Of a stretch of 64,000 nt of DNA, positions 1-10,896 are shown in pieces; position 1 is the stretch's first letter; each line of letters opens with the position of its first letter. The notes beneath the pieces were generated by a model, which ran no database searches, was not told the origin of the DNA, and saw only the letters and a program-made list of their open reading frames with translations. Made by a program: the position numbers and the translations under genes. The stretch is from Triangularia verruculosa. Its lineage: Eukaryota > Ascomycota > Sordariomycetes > Sordariales > Podosporaceae. The stretch spans positions 124,001 through 188,000 of the forward strand of contig MU863948.1 of assembly GCA_033296885.1 (NCBI GenBank), in the 5' to 3' direction.

Positions 1-885
1 AGGGTGACGTTGGGTCATAATTTACACTACCAAGACAACGCAAAACTCGGCTTTTGGGCTATCTTACCTGGTATGCTTTTTGATGTTTGTATATTGTTCA
101 GCATAAACACAAGCTGCAGAATTTCTTGTTGAGCTTGGAGCACACGCAGTTATTATTGATGCATAGGTACGGAATCTGAACTGTTGATATTGACTACATA
201 CAAGAGAGCCTTGTCAAAGGGTATACAAAGGCCAAAAACTTACATGTGAAGCAACCAATTCCACCTGCCCAGCTCCCTTCTACTGCACCTACATGCGACA
301 CACTGAAATGCACCTCGATGAGCTGTCCTAATGACGGGAGCCTTGTCATCGACGCCTGAAATAGCTTCTTGCTTCACATATAGTTGGGCACCCGTACCTA
401 CGCTGTTCCTGTGTCCACAATGAGGCTGTGGCACACAGTTCCGGGCTGCAAGTATGTAATGCCCTCCAAGAACAAACACTTCACTGATTGACTCAGTTTG
501 TATTTTCTCGCACAGCACCAAAGTGGCAGCGGCCCAGATCCCTCATGGGCTGACCATAGGTAGGTAAGCAAGGTGGCCTATCCCAGAGGCCCAGCCTGAC
601 GATGCTAGCAATATTGACATATTTGACAGTGCACATGCCGAAGCCCAAATCCAACGGCTCTGACAGGCAGAAATCACCAACGAAAGTGCAAAAACATGAT
701 TCCACACTAGGTTCCCATCATCCGCCATCAGGGTCGTACCAGCCCTACAAACCTTGAACACCTTCATAAACCACCCTCAGCCCTACTATGGCCACTACCA
801 CCCTTCAAGACTTCATGAACCGCCCCTTCAACTCCCCTTACCTCTTCCCTTACCCACCACCCCCTTCCTTTATTTCCTCAATGCC
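1..885. other. Gene-free stretch upstream of the first membrane protein
   Basis: No coding region with a recognisable domain, splice pattern or codon bias is visible on either strand. A short ATG-started frame at 788-1045 is proline-rich. It overlaps the start of the next gene in another frame, so it is probably chance or leader sequence. Confidence 0.4.
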
Positions 886-1641
886 ATGCCCAAACTCCTC
901 TCCGTCTACAAACGCCCCTGGGAGTCCTTTCGACCCTGGGCAATCCCCTGGAAACCCCTCCCCAAAACCGCCCTTCAGACTGCCCCCAAACAAGACGACG
1001 ACAAGAACCTCGTCACCAATGACCTCCCCGAAGTCCGTCCCCTAGACCTCTTGATCGTCTACCACCCCGACCGCCAACTAGACAAAGAAGTCGCCTCGGC
1101 GCGTGTCTCCTCCCAGTCTCCATCTCCATCTCCCTCCCCATCTCCCTCCCGCTCCCCCGAACCCCCTCAGCACAATGGCAACAACCAGAACAAGAAGAAT
1201 GAGAGCCCCTGGCGCCGCCACCGCATCCTCGTCCTCGCAATAGCCATCATCCTCGCCGGCGCGACGATCTCAGGCGCAATTGTAGCCGGGTTCATCGCCA
1301 CCAGGCCACAGCAAAACCAAGTCGTGCAGGGTGGGGATGGAGATGGTGATAACGATCAGTGAGTACCTAAACACCCTATTTCTGCTATCGATCGCCAAAC
1401 TGGGTGTTAACATGACAGAAACAGATACATCTACCCAGGCCTTTCTACCCTTCCTCTGATCGTCACCAGGACTATTAGAGGGACAGCCACGACGAGGACG
1501 TTGACCAAGACAAGAACCCGAACGCAGACCCCCCGGGCAAGGTCGACTTCCGCTGGTTTTGATGTGGTAGTCACGACTCCTGCGCTTGGAGTGGGCATTG
1601 AAGGGGGGAGTGTCGTGCCCGTTGAGACTGCGATCGTGTAA
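886..1641 (+). CDS. Hypothetical single-pass membrane protein, Ser/Pro-rich
   Basis: Two exons, 886-1358 and 1425-1641, give about 229 aa. The 66-nt intron starts GTGAGT, has a TTAAC branch-like site and ends ACAG. Splicing at the AG at 1424 keeps a long open frame, whereas the AG at 1418 would hit a stop after 13 codons. The open frame extends upstream to a TTG at 754, but the first in-frame ATG is 886. Residues 75-95 form a Ser-Pro dipeptide run encoded by a TCTCCA/TCTCCC repeat. Residues ~113-136 are one hydrophobic membrane segment preceded by basic residues, suggesting a cytosolic N-terminus. The C-terminal tail after the membrane is Thr/Arg-rich. No known domain is recognised. An extra upstream exon is possible. 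Confidence 0.5.
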
Positions 1642-2294
1642 GAAGCCAAACGCGTCTGGTGGTCCTGAGGGACGCGGAATCATTGCCGTCAGCAGTCAAA
1701 GCGACCAGACGTACAATAAACTGTGCCAGCAAGGAGCTGAAGTATACAAGCGAATGTCATCATAGCCAATATATACATCGCGTCAACCGTCCTCAAGCGG
1801 TGACTGACTGTCGTATATACATACATAGCCCTCCCTCATCCCATTCCAACATCAGCCAAGCCAGCCAGTCAGCACCAGCCAGCAATGGCGCGTAGCAGGC
1901 ACCTCTTCTTCTCTTCATTAAATTACAATTGTTCGGGACGCCAATTCCATCCATTGTCGTCGCACAAACATGATATTAAACGCCCTCACACCTCATGAAA
2001 CACCAAGTTCCGTCTGCCGGAAACCGTCTCGTGAACAAATCATGGTTCCGTGAGGCAGATCCAAAAAATGGTAAACTGAAAAGAGTAATCGGGGCATGAA
2101 GAGTGCCGGGTCATAAAAATGCTCCTGTCTATATGCCGAGCCAAGCCAAGCAAAGGCAGAGGAAAACTTTTGGTCATTGTCGTAAAGAAGCGGCCGGAGA
2201 AAAAAAAAAGCCGGTCATGATCAGGCGTTACCCAATGAAGATATTGGGTTGTAGAAGCTGCCGTAATCCATCATGGTGTGTCCGGAAAGGCAGT
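1642..2294. other. Intergenic, convergent 3' ends
   Basis: Nothing coding is supported here. It lies between the 3' ends of two convergent genes and probably holds both terminators. Confidence 0.4.
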
Positions 2295-2681
2295 TCACCG
2301 ATCGAAGCTGCTTCTCTGTTGCTGCTGCTTGGCCCTCCAGTCCTGTGCTTCTGCGATGCTGTCCATCCGGGGCATACCGTCGGGCCTCGAGTTGGAGCCG
2401 AACCCGGGCATGCTACTCCACCGGTTGAGCTTCTTCTGAGCCTTGACTGGGTCGACTGGGGTTTGCTGGGCGCTGATTTTGCTCGCGTTGGACCGGCTGG
2501 TGTTGGCGCTGCTGGCGGTGCTGGAAGAGGAGCCAGTAGAGTTGGGGGATTGGTAGATGTATTCGCCGTCGACATAGATGGCGTTGGACACAAAAGTGGA
2601 ACGGCGATGACGCCTGCGAGTGTAGCGCTGCTCGAGGCGGAAGAGCTCGATCTTGGCCTGGATTTTCTCAATAAATCCCAT
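2295..2681 (-). CDS. Small conserved hypothetical protein, basic N-terminus
   Basis: Single exon of 128 aa. The open frame continues upstream to a non-ATG codon, but the ATG at 2681 begins an amphipathic, conserved-looking start (MGFIEKIQAKIELFRLEQRY) followed by an Arg-rich stretch, so it is taken as the start. Next comes a Tyr-rich segment (YVDGEYIY), then low-complexity Ser/Thr/Asn sequence, and a Gln/Arg-rich end. No signal peptide or membrane segment is visible. It resembles short fungal proteins of unknown function; no activity can be assigned. The 3' end converges with the membrane protein at 886-1641. Confidence 0.55.
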   Translation of the reverse strand: MGFIEKIQAKIELFRLEQRYTRRRHRRSTFVSNAIYVDGEYIYQSPNSTGSSSSTASSANTSRSNASKISAQQTPVDPVKAQKKLNRWSSMPGFGSNSRPDGMPRMDSIAEAQDWRAKQQQQRSSFDR

Positions 2682-4204
2682 TTTGTACGATGGTGGTGTT
2701 CGTGGTCTATACAGTGGTATACAGTTGGTGTTTGTGGTGGTATGTAGGACTCGAGATGGTACTCGGAAGACTCGGTAAGGATGGTGGGTTGTACGATTTG
2801 ACGTGTGAGCTTGACGGCGTTTTGCCAAAGATCAATGTTTCGGGTATTCGAGGATCGACGTTGGGAAGATTACTTTTTCGGTTCGGGTGAGACAAGTCAG
2901 ATCGGACTGTGGTGTGGGTGCTGCTGCCGCGTGGTGGTGTGGTGGTAGCTTGGGTGGATGGATGTGTCGACTGACGGAAAGACTGGAATAAACCAGAGAT
3001 TAAAGAATGGCAGGCGGACAGCAGCGTGGTCGCAGTTTATCCTGTGTGTCGGATCAGAGAGTCGTGGGGTGGACGGGAACGAGAGGTTGGGGGTTGAAGA
3101 GAGGAATGGAAACGGGAGAGGAGAAGCGGAAGAAACGATGTGACAGGAACATCGCGTGGAGCAGCCAAGGACGCCGTTCTCCACATCCAATTAACGCATC
3201 CTCGCGGGGGGATTTTTACTGTGTATGCAGCTCCGCACCACCCGCAGCGTGCACCGTGCCCCTGGCGATCACAGATCAAGACGCATGGTCCAGGACGGCC
3301 TTGTCCTCTCTGGGCAAGTCTAGCCTGCCGAGGCCTGCTAGCGATGCAGGGGCACAGACGCAAAGGACTGCCAGTGGGACGATGGCTTCTTCGAAGTTTT
3401 CTCGTCGCATGCAGAAGGTTTGAAGAAAAGAGGGGTTGCCGTACTGTTTCGTTTCCTGCCATCTGGCCATGCATTGCGCTGACAGTGGCTCGCAGTTTCA
3501 ACTGGCGTGGCGGGTGACAGACGGTTGACATTTTCCCCCGCTAAGCATCTCAGCCGGCCGCCTACCCGACCTCGTAACGAATGTCACCAAAGACGCCATT
3601 CACCCGGTTTCGCCATCCCAATGCCTCGAACCCGATACCCTTACAATATAGATCAATCAATTGGCCTTCTTTTCCTCCCGATTTCCCTCGTGTCACTGCA
3701 ATTCAGCAGCTGTCGCGTGTCCACGGTCAAATGACGAAATGCCCGAGCTTCTCTGGGCGGGCCTCTAGACCCCCTGCATCCACGTGCTGCGCTATTAGTC
3801 TTGGGGCCAGAACGCTCGGGTCCGCGAATCCACAAGTGGCCATCACCAATGAAAGGCCTCCAGCTGAAATGACATCAAACTTGACGGCGCCATGCACGGG
3901 ACTGACACCAACTCTTGGGTATCAATGGTTCCCAACGAACCTTCGGCAGAGCAAACCGATCGTGGTGTGACAGCGGGATGGGCCATAACAGCACCGTTAT
4001 GACCGCTCAAACCACGGCACGAGACGAGAGGTCGACGCCGCCGTGTGGCGCATTTTGAAGAACCAAATACTTCAGACTCATTGGTAAGTGAATTCAGGAC
4101 CAGAAGATCCCGATCCATCAATGTTGCGGTTTTGCACGCTACCTATTATAAAATGCAAAAGGGAAAGCTTTTCTACATTGTCATCATTTGTACTATCTGT
4201 GAGC
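2682..4204. other. Long intergenic stretch
   Basis: Several open frames of 60-160 codons overlap here on both strands (for example 3007-3423 on + and 3037-3531 on -). None has a recognisable domain, coherent introns or a plausible start. The GC-rich part near 2880-3500 probably includes the promoter and leader of the gene reading leftward at 2295-2681. Confidence 0.35.
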
Positions 4205-5884
4205 CTAAATATTTGATGCCCCAGCTTTACCTTGATCTGGCTCAACCTCGTTGTACGAGATTTGCTCGATGCTTTCGGTCTCCAGGGCTGTTTCCACGGC
4301 GGGTTTCTTTGCTTCCAGATCGGCCACATGTTCCAGGGCATCATGCTCATGAAGACTGGTATCATGTGATGGGCTTTCAGGAAGCGGTGTGTCTGCTGGC
4401 TTTGGTGATCTTGATGACTTTCTCACTGGTAGCTTCGGGTCTGGTAAGGGTGCTGATTTCGGAGATGAAGGCGAATGCATCAGTGGAGGTGAGCTGAGAG
4501 GTGCTGGCGAGTCTCTAGGCGGCGGCGATTCTAGAGGAGGAGGCGAACCTGTAGGTGGTAGTGATCGCAGTGCGTCCTCGGTGAGCGGCGGTGGTGTTGC
4601 CGGATATTGTCCCTCTTCTACCTTCCTGCGCTTGATGCTTGATGTTTGCGATGCATCGTCGTCATCCGGTTCGGCGTCTCGAGCACGCTTAGGCACCACG
4701 GTTGGAAACCCAGTGTCGTCATATCTCACGGTTACATCAAAGGCATCCCTAGGGTTGTACGAGTTTATTATTTCCTCAACAGCGTCGGTTACCTCCGGAT
4801 AGTCATCGATCGTTCGAACATCCCTCTCCTCAGGCTTTGTGTCGGGGTATTTGCGCTCCCATGGGTCTCTATAGATGTTATGCAAGGCAATGGCGTCCCA
4901 TGGGTCGTGGCGATGACGGTTCTCCTTCGAGGGCAAGATAGGAAAAATTGTGGACGGTGACGCGACGTCATCAGTGTCTGAGAGGAGAAAGTCGACCAAG
5001 CCATCGAATTGAGAGTCCGTTAATCTCCAGATTCGGAAGCTTGCCTCCACTCTGCCGGAGTGAAAGTAGATGTCGTTGCACTATGTGCGCGATTAGCGTT
5101 GATCAAAGCATCACAAACGCAAACGGCGTAACTACCTCTAAGCCAGTGGTCCCTCTATCGAACAAAACGACACCACCAAAGATGCGATCCTCAGCCCAAT
5201 AGCCAGCCACGTCAGCTAGACCATGAGTGTATCTGTCGTGATCCATATATTCGATGTGATAGAAGAGTGTTGGGTGTGGTTCGATGTCCTTTTCCCAGCG
5301 CGGTTTGAGTCCGTCGTCCGCTATCCACCGGGGCGGCCTCGTCCAAGAAACGGTCGCGTCAATATCTTCCTGATTATGTAACTTTGGGTGATGTTGATAT
5401 AAGACTGCTGCTACGTTATGGACTGCCATCGCGGTCAATTCTACCAGCCGCATCTTAAACTCCCGAGACCCAAGTTTAGAGCTCTGATAGGCTTGCATAA
5501 CCTGTCCAAAATTTTAGCTCTCATCCCCTCGGAAGGTGAATAAGGTTCCTGTTGGGTGGGAAAAATCTTGATACATACCCTTGAGGAGAAGTGAAGGATG
5601 GATGGGTCAAACTCGTTACGGAATGCCGTCGCTTGCTCAATGGCACCCTCACAAAGCTTGTCATGCTCGAGCATTGGATGACCTTTTCGAAGCAGGCATC
5701 CTTGATTTTCGAAAACCTCCACCATCAAAGGAAGACCATCAATCAACTGTGCAATGCCCGACTCTGCCAGTTTTGTCGAAAGAATGTTTCGAACTGCCTT
5801 CACCAGCACGTGGTAGTGCTCCGGATCGAGGACTTCAAGAGAAACATCAGTAGGCCTCTTCTTTAGAAGATCGTCTGCGTCCAT
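4205..5884 (-). CDS. Hypothetical protein, three exons, Pro/Ser-rich tail
   Basis: Exons (minus) 5884-5579, 5501-5136 and 5080-4205 join in phase 0 to about 515 aa. Intron 1 (77 nt) has donor GTATGT and acceptor ACAG. Intron 2 (55 nt) has donor GTAGTT, branch GCTAATC and acceptor ATAG. The open frame of exon 1 starts at a TTG, but the first ATG is 5884. Residues 1-250 look globular, with conserved-looking aromatic stretches (WTRPPRW, YMDHDRYTHGLADVAGYW) running into exon 3. After ~residue 330 the protein is disordered: an SSIKRRKVEE segment (possible nuclear signal) and then PPxxSPPP-type repeats. No known domain recognised. The exon joins are well supported; function is unknown. Confidence 0.65.
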
Positions 5885-6709
5885 CGTTGGTTCAACCGTG
5901 GAGTAATGAGGCAAGCTTCAATGTAGTTTGCTGTCTTGAAAGAAGGTATGGTGAGATGCAGATGGCAGCCAGAAGACGAATGCGGGGAAGCAAGCCCCAA
6001 CTCCACCAAAATGTCCCAACTGTCTTATGCAACCCTAACCGCCAACACGCCGCGGGATATCAGACTGTGCCGCAATTCAAGAGCACCGGGAATTCAGGCC
6101 TCATGTTTTTGGCGCGACAGACGCGGAGCGCGCGGCAAGGCCAGTGTTGAAACAGTTTTCATGTTCAAGCGTGTCTCAAGTAACACCAGCACAGCAGCCA
6201 CTCTGCGCATTTCGAACAGTGTGCGCTGCTCGCACCGTGAGAGCAGCGACGAGATATTCTTATCATCCAATTGTGAAGTTGGAAATCTCTAGAAATACAT
6301 GGGTGTCTTTTCTTTGGACAGATACTGCGGTCGATCAAGCGTCCAGAGGTCGCATTCATCAAGATCAACAAACCTGAACTCAGCGCTTCGGCCGGGCGGT
6401 TCTGGTGAAGCTAGCCCTGTTGATCAGAACTTGAACTTCACCGCATCAAGGAGAGGAGGTGGTATGATGGATATGGATAGCAGGCAGGGTCGGGACCATA
6501 TTGTCTACTTAGACAATGTGTATATTAAGGCTCGGTTCCCCTTCGCCAGTATCAGTTTGCGATACCAGACCAACCTCAACATCTTCTCTTCCAGTTTCAC
6601 TCTCAATTACCCATATCCTACCTAAGGTACCTACACTCTTCGTCACAGGTGACAAGCGGCGGCCTTACAACCCACATTCATCTATTAGAGCACCACCAGC
6701 AAACGAACA
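5885..6709. other. Divergent intergenic region
   Basis: Promoter region between the leftward gene at 4205-5884 and the rightward metallopeptidase at 6710. A palindrome-like CCTACCTAAGGTACCTAC tract lies at ~6617-6634, one of many such TACC/TAGG tracts in this window. No gene is supported. Confidence 0.4.
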
Positions 6710-7849
6710 ATGTCTCGACCACCTATCCCCATACCCCGTGCCTCTTCAATGGGCGGGGCTCGCGACTTGGCCGAATTCCAGGTTCTCTTGATGCCCACCC
6801 CTGAGGCTCTCAGGGAAAAGAAACTTACCAAATTCCGTGCCCTACAACCCGGCAATACGCTGTTCATGTGTGCTGCATCCGTTGCTAGTCTTGCTCTTGA
6901 CATGCTTGAACAAGAACAGAGCATCCGCGTGCTGAAGATGATCGCAAACAACATCATCGAGGTGAGCCAGCACATTCCGGAGATACGCAACATGACGGCC
7001 TCCGACATAAATGCTGCCGTTATGGACTACCTTCGATCCATTCGTCGCAGCTTTCCTCTTGTTGTCATATCAGATGACAACGGTATGGCCAATAAGAACG
7101 GCCGGACGACGAAGTTGAATTGCCCAGACACCTTCGATCCGAAACGGGCTTGTATCGTCGAGATCAACGAAACCTTGATGATTAGAATGGGCAACGCATA
7201 CCGCTATCTCATTTCAGACCGCGATGTTGAGAGAAATACGGCCCACTTCCGCGCCCTCCATCTGAGACTCAGTATCACAATGGCCCACGAGCTAGTCCAC
7301 GTTTTTACCTTGTACCTCAGGCGTGCAAAAGACAAGCATACTCCTCCCCATACCACATACGCTGATAAAGGAACAACCCGGACCGGCGAGGCGGGTCGTT
7401 ACTGGGAAGGGCACTTTCTCGGCGGTTGGGTTGACATGAGGCTCGATCGAGACGGCTTAGAGACCATTGCCCTTCGCTCCAACGAAAGTTCCCAACGCTG
7501 GAGAATCAAGCCCTCCACACGTGACGGCATTCTGGCTCGGGAATTTGGCCGTTGGTTCAAGAGGGGAATGGCAGGACTCACGGACATGGATCACAACGTC
7601 CCCGCAGTCGAGGCCGGCCTCGAGGAGTGGAAATGGCAGCAGAACTACCGCAATCCGTTCCCTGCAGGAGCGGATGCCAAAGCAGATGATCCAAGTCAAC
7701 CTCGAGAATTTGTCGAGGTACAGCTGGCCTTCCTCACTCGGCGCAACTCGGAGATGGCCAGGTTTCCAACATACAATTTGTCTGGCCAGGACCTCCGGGC
7801 TTTTGCACTTCAGCCGAAGACCACTATTCGTGAAGTTCGACGCCATTAG
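6710..7849 (+). CDS. Putative intracellular zincin metallopeptidase (HELVH)
   Basis: Single exon, ATG start, 379 aa. Residues 193-197 read HELVH inside the context SITMAHELVHVFTLYL, a typical HEXXH zinc-binding helix. About 30 residues on, a GEAGRYWE stretch (Glu227) could supply the third zinc ligand of a gluzincin-like arrangement. No signal peptide or membrane segment is seen, so it is likely cytosolic or nuclear. The N-terminal ~110 residues are helical and of unknown role. The fold class is inferred from the motif alone; the substrate is unknown. It converges with a second, secreted HEXXH protein at 8207-9188 that shares no other evident similarity. A TACCTACCTAGGT tract follows the stop codon directly. 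Confidence 0.65.
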   Translation: MSRPPIPIPRASSMGGARDLAEFQVLLMPTPEALREKKLTKFRALQPGNTLFMCAASVASLALDMLEQEQSIRVLKMIANNIIEVSQHIPEIRNMTASDINAAVMDYLRSIRRSFPLVVISDDNGMANKNGRTTKLNCPDTFDPKRACIVEINETLMIRMGNAYRYLISDRDVERNTAHFRALHLRLSITMAHELVHVFTLYLRRAKDKHTPPHTTYADKGTTRTGEAGRYWEGHFLGGWVDMRLDRDGLETIALRSNESSQRWRIKPSTRDGILAREFGRWFKRGMAGLTDMDHNVPAVEAGLEEWKWQQNYRNPFPAGADAKADDPSQPREFVEVQLAFLTRRNSEMARFPTYNLSGQDLRAFALQPKTTIREVRRH

Positions 7850-8206
7850 TACCTACCTAGGTGGTTGACAGAGGAATGCTTGATATCTTGTTTCCTTTTG
7901 CTCCAGGTTTCAGTTTGATTTGCGTTGTTTGCTGTTGTACCACTACCTACCTAGCTCAAGTTCTGTTCAGCAATAATACATCATATACCTTAGTTCAAAG
8001 TTACTATGAGCGATCTATAATGGATCCCTCCTTTGGTTGAAACAGGCAACACGACTACTAAAGAATGTTCAACACAAAAGCAAAATTCCCAGCACAGAAG
8101 CCTTCGTCTTCCCGAAATACATGTGTCATCTCCTAGTAGGTATACCTATCCCGTTTGGAAAAGCATAGTCTCTCCTTGGTCAGTGTTGCTGCGTTTACTT
8201 GAGCAG
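7850..8206. other. Short gap between two convergent metallopeptidase genes
   Basis: Contains two TACCTACCTAG tracts (7850-7862 and 7943-7954) and AT-rich sequence fitting 3' ends of both neighbours. No gene seen. Confidence 0.4.
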
Positions 8207-9188
8207 TCAAGTCTCGCAGACCTGGTCTCCGCAGTCAGGATCGGCATCATCAACACCTTCGCGCGGGGCCTGGAATTCTTTCTGGCAGATAAGAGACCAG
8301 TACACCTCCTATCAAAACTATTAGTGTCTTTGGACCCGTCAGCTGGTTCGCACCAGAACTTACCGCAGCATAGTAGGCATAACTATCTGCATTTTTGCGA
8401 GCCGATTGCTTAGGTAGCCGGTCATAGACAGCAACAGAGCCGTAGCCAGGGTTGCCATCTGGGTCGTCAATGATGGAGGTAGCAGTCCCGTCGAAAGTAG
8501 CCTGGATCATCAGGTCGTAGTGCATATACTCGTGCAGGAGGGTCATGCCAAGAGTATTGAAGTGCTTTTGACACTCCTCATTAGCAACAGTCATGCCATT
8601 ATGAGATACAATCCCACTTACAAAGCTGACATTATCCCCAATGTCCCCGCCGCCCTCCGCACAACCGGCATAGAAATCCGTGGCATCCTCGTCCCCACGA
8701 TCCTTGCCTTCCAAATCACCAATCGCCTTCTTGTTGAACGCCCGAGGACAGATCACGATGAAAGGCTGGTCAGTGTTGAAATCGCCCGAGTACGCCAGCG
8801 CCTGATCGCCGCATAGATTGTCAGTATCAGTAGTCTGCACAAGAAAGTTGCCCAGCATCTCGTGGCCCTCGTCGTTGTTATTGAGGTCCCGGAAAATGCG
8901 GGTGATCTCCTCGCGGTCTGCCGAATCGAAGTAGTGCGGGTAGATGGTCTCGTCGGTTTCGATGAGGGAGAGGACGACAGAGGTCATCTCGATGGCGTCT
9001 TTGAAGGCGGTTTCGATTTTGTTCAGGCGGTTGGGGACGGGGGTTTCGTCTTCGGGGAAGTCGTCTCCGGTGTTAGGCTCGGCTCGCTTGGAGAGAGTTC
9101 TAGGGGTGTGTTTGGGGGTGATTGGCAGGACACTGGCGTGTGCTACGAATAGGCTTGAAGCGAGGAGGGCAGCTTGGAGGAAGTGCAT
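8207..9188 (-). CDS. Secreted HEXXH metalloprotease with propeptide
   Basis: Two exons (minus), 9188-8364 and 8308-8207, joined in phase 0 to about 308 aa. The 54-nt intron has donor GTAAGT, branch CACTAAT and acceptor GATAG. Without splicing the frame runs into an unrelated hydrophobic tail. The N-terminus is a signal peptide (MHFLQAALLASSLFVAHAS), and a Lys-Arg at residues 35-36 is a likely Kex2 cleavage site. The active-site helix LLHEYMHYD (HEYMH at ~219-223) is followed ~45 residues later by NADSYAYYA, where Asp could be the third ligand, as in M35/aspzincin and related fungal metalloendopeptidases. Exon 2 adds a Cys- and acid-rich end. The protein is presumably extracellular. The exact peptidase family is not certain. 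Confidence 0.75.
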
Positions 9189-9285
9189 CTTGTCTGATTG
9201 ATGCCGAAGAACTAGGTGATGGCAAAGCTGGTGAGGTGAATGTGTCTACCTATCAAAACTTTCTTGTCGAGGCCATCGACGCTGG

Positions 9286-9293
9286 TTTATATA
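9286..9293 (-). promoter_or_regulatory. TATA box of the secreted metalloprotease
   Basis: TATATAAA on the minus strand lies about 100 nt upstream of the ATG at 9188, a spacing that fits a fungal core promoter for a strongly regulated secreted enzyme. Confidence 0.5.
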
Positions 9294-9986
9294 GCTATAC
9301 GAGAATATTCAGAATTCGTTCGTCCGTCGGCTGGACATGGACAAGGCTGTTGATCATACAAAAAGTCATCTTGCCTGGTTCTGTATGACAGGCTGAAACA
9401 GGCTCCGGCCCAGACGGATGTCACCTTGTGGTTATACATCACGTTCCTTGTTGACTGCGCCGCGTCTCAAGACAGACGTGAGGTGGCTGTTGCCATTGTT
9501 CAAGCTTGTTATCTCTTCCCGTTGTGGACGGCTGACCTTAGGAGGAAGCTCGGGCGACGTCATGGAATAAGCTTGCCACGGCTTTGGAGAGTGGTGCCGT
9601 GAGATTGCTAGGATGGAAACCTGTATTCTATTACACAAAATGCGGGGCCTGCCTCGTCAGTGCATAAAACCGTGCCACGCAAACCGTTTCCTCTTTTTTC
9701 GCCTTCCCTTTTCGCCTCCTTTTTCACCTTGCCGAGGACCCGAGTATTTCAGTCTCACCGACAACTTCTTCCTTCAGTCAGTTGACACTTTCTGAGAACT
9801 CATCATCGCCGATTTCACAATTTCGTTTAACCCAACTCTGGACGGGCAAACAGCCGGATCTGAGTTAGCCAAACCTAGTCCGCCCGAGTTTGAATCACCA
9901 ACCTACTCAGGAGTCGTCGAACTCGATCATTCAACTTATCTGCAACATCACACAACAAGACCGGCATCACTGCAACATTAGCAACA
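9294..9986. other. Divergent intergenic region
   Basis: Promoters of the leftward metalloprotease and the rightward gene at 9987. CT-rich tracts around 9680-9740 resemble a fungal 5' leader. No gene is supported. Confidence 0.4.
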
Positions 9987-10664
9987 ATGTCCTCCGCAGC
10001 CTCTCCTTCCACCGCCCCTAAAGTCCACGTAACCATGACCATCGACCCCCAAACTCACTCCTTCACCACCGACGCCCTTCCTCCCCTCCTTACCTTGAAG
10101 ATCACATCCAGCTACACTACCCCGATAACCTTCTTCACCTTCAACCGCCCCCTCTCCCTCCCCTCCGCCCTGACCAACCGCACGATAACAATCCACTGCC
10201 TCCCCTCACTCCAAAAGATCGAAACCTGCTCTTTTCGAGTTAACCGCCCAGCGATAACCCGAGTCAAAGGTGATTCTGATGAGTCCTTCTACCTTACTTT
10301 ATACCCTAATACTACCGTGGAGATCTCCACCCCCTTTGGACGGGGTGGCGGGGTGAATAAAATCCGTCCAGTGCCCAAGAAGATTGCTGAAAAGGGCTGG
10401 GAGGTGGATGAAGATGGGAAGGAGAGAAGGATCAGAAGATCGGTGCAGCCTACGGGTGTTGATGGGTTGGAGCCAGGGTGGGAGTATAAAGTTGGGTTGG
10501 ATAGGGAGAGTCTAGAGGGGATGTGGTGGGCTGCGGTCGAGAAGGAGGAGATACTGGTGGAAGACGGGGCGGAGGGGAGATATGTGCAGGATTATGGAGA
10601 GTGGATCAAGGATGGTGGGGTTGAGTGGGTTGTTGAGGAGGGGATTGTTAAGGTGGAGGAGTAA
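9987..10664 (+). CDS. Conserved hypothetical protein
   Basis: Single exon, ATG start in a good context (CAACAATG), 225 aa. The N-terminal half has alternating hydrophobic strands with many Thr/Ser residues (VTMTIDP, LLTLKITSSY, ITIHCLP, FYLTLYPN). This suggests a beta-sandwich-like fold. The C-terminal half is charged, Trp/Glu-rich and ends in an acidic tail. No signal peptide, membrane segment or catalytic motif is visible. Codon use shifts from C-ending codons in the first 80 residues to G-rich codons afterwards. I do not recognise a named family. Confidence 0.6.
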   Translation: MSSAASPSTAPKVHVTMTIDPQTHSFTTDALPPLLTLKITSSYTTPITFFTFNRPLSLPSALTNRTITIHCLPSLQKIETCSFRVNRPAITRVKGDSDESFYLTLYPNTTVEISTPFGRGGGVNKIRPVPKKIAEKGWEVDEDGKERRIRRSVQPTGVDGLEPGWEYKVGLDRESLEGMWWAAVEKEEILVEDGAEGRYVQDYGEWIKDGGVEWVVEEGIVKVEE

Positions 10665-10896
10665 GTGGTGGTGAAGGTGTTCAAAGCCTGGCTTTGATTC
10701 AAACTGAGAATGTGTTTCTAGCACTGTACAATATGCAGGCGATGGCTTTGCTAAGCAGTTTAGCCGAACAGGCAGCAAAGACAATTCGTGCAACCTCCTC
10801 CTGTCTGTTTGCCAACCTGACACTTGACACTTGAACTTCCCCAAACTTCTCACTAGACCCCGAGCCGTCTTACAACCAACAGACAAGCCAGCCACC

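Noticed and set aside
754..885. 44-residue N-terminal extension of the first membrane protein
   Set aside because: The frame begins at TTG; the first ATG is at 886.
2897..3531. Overlapping open frames of 97-164 codons on both strands
   Set aside because: Mutually exclusive, with no domain or splice support; probably GC-driven chance frames in a promoter region.
4737..4752. GCATCCCTAGGG resembling the MITE terminus
   Set aside because: It lies inside a coding exon, with no partner end or duplication.
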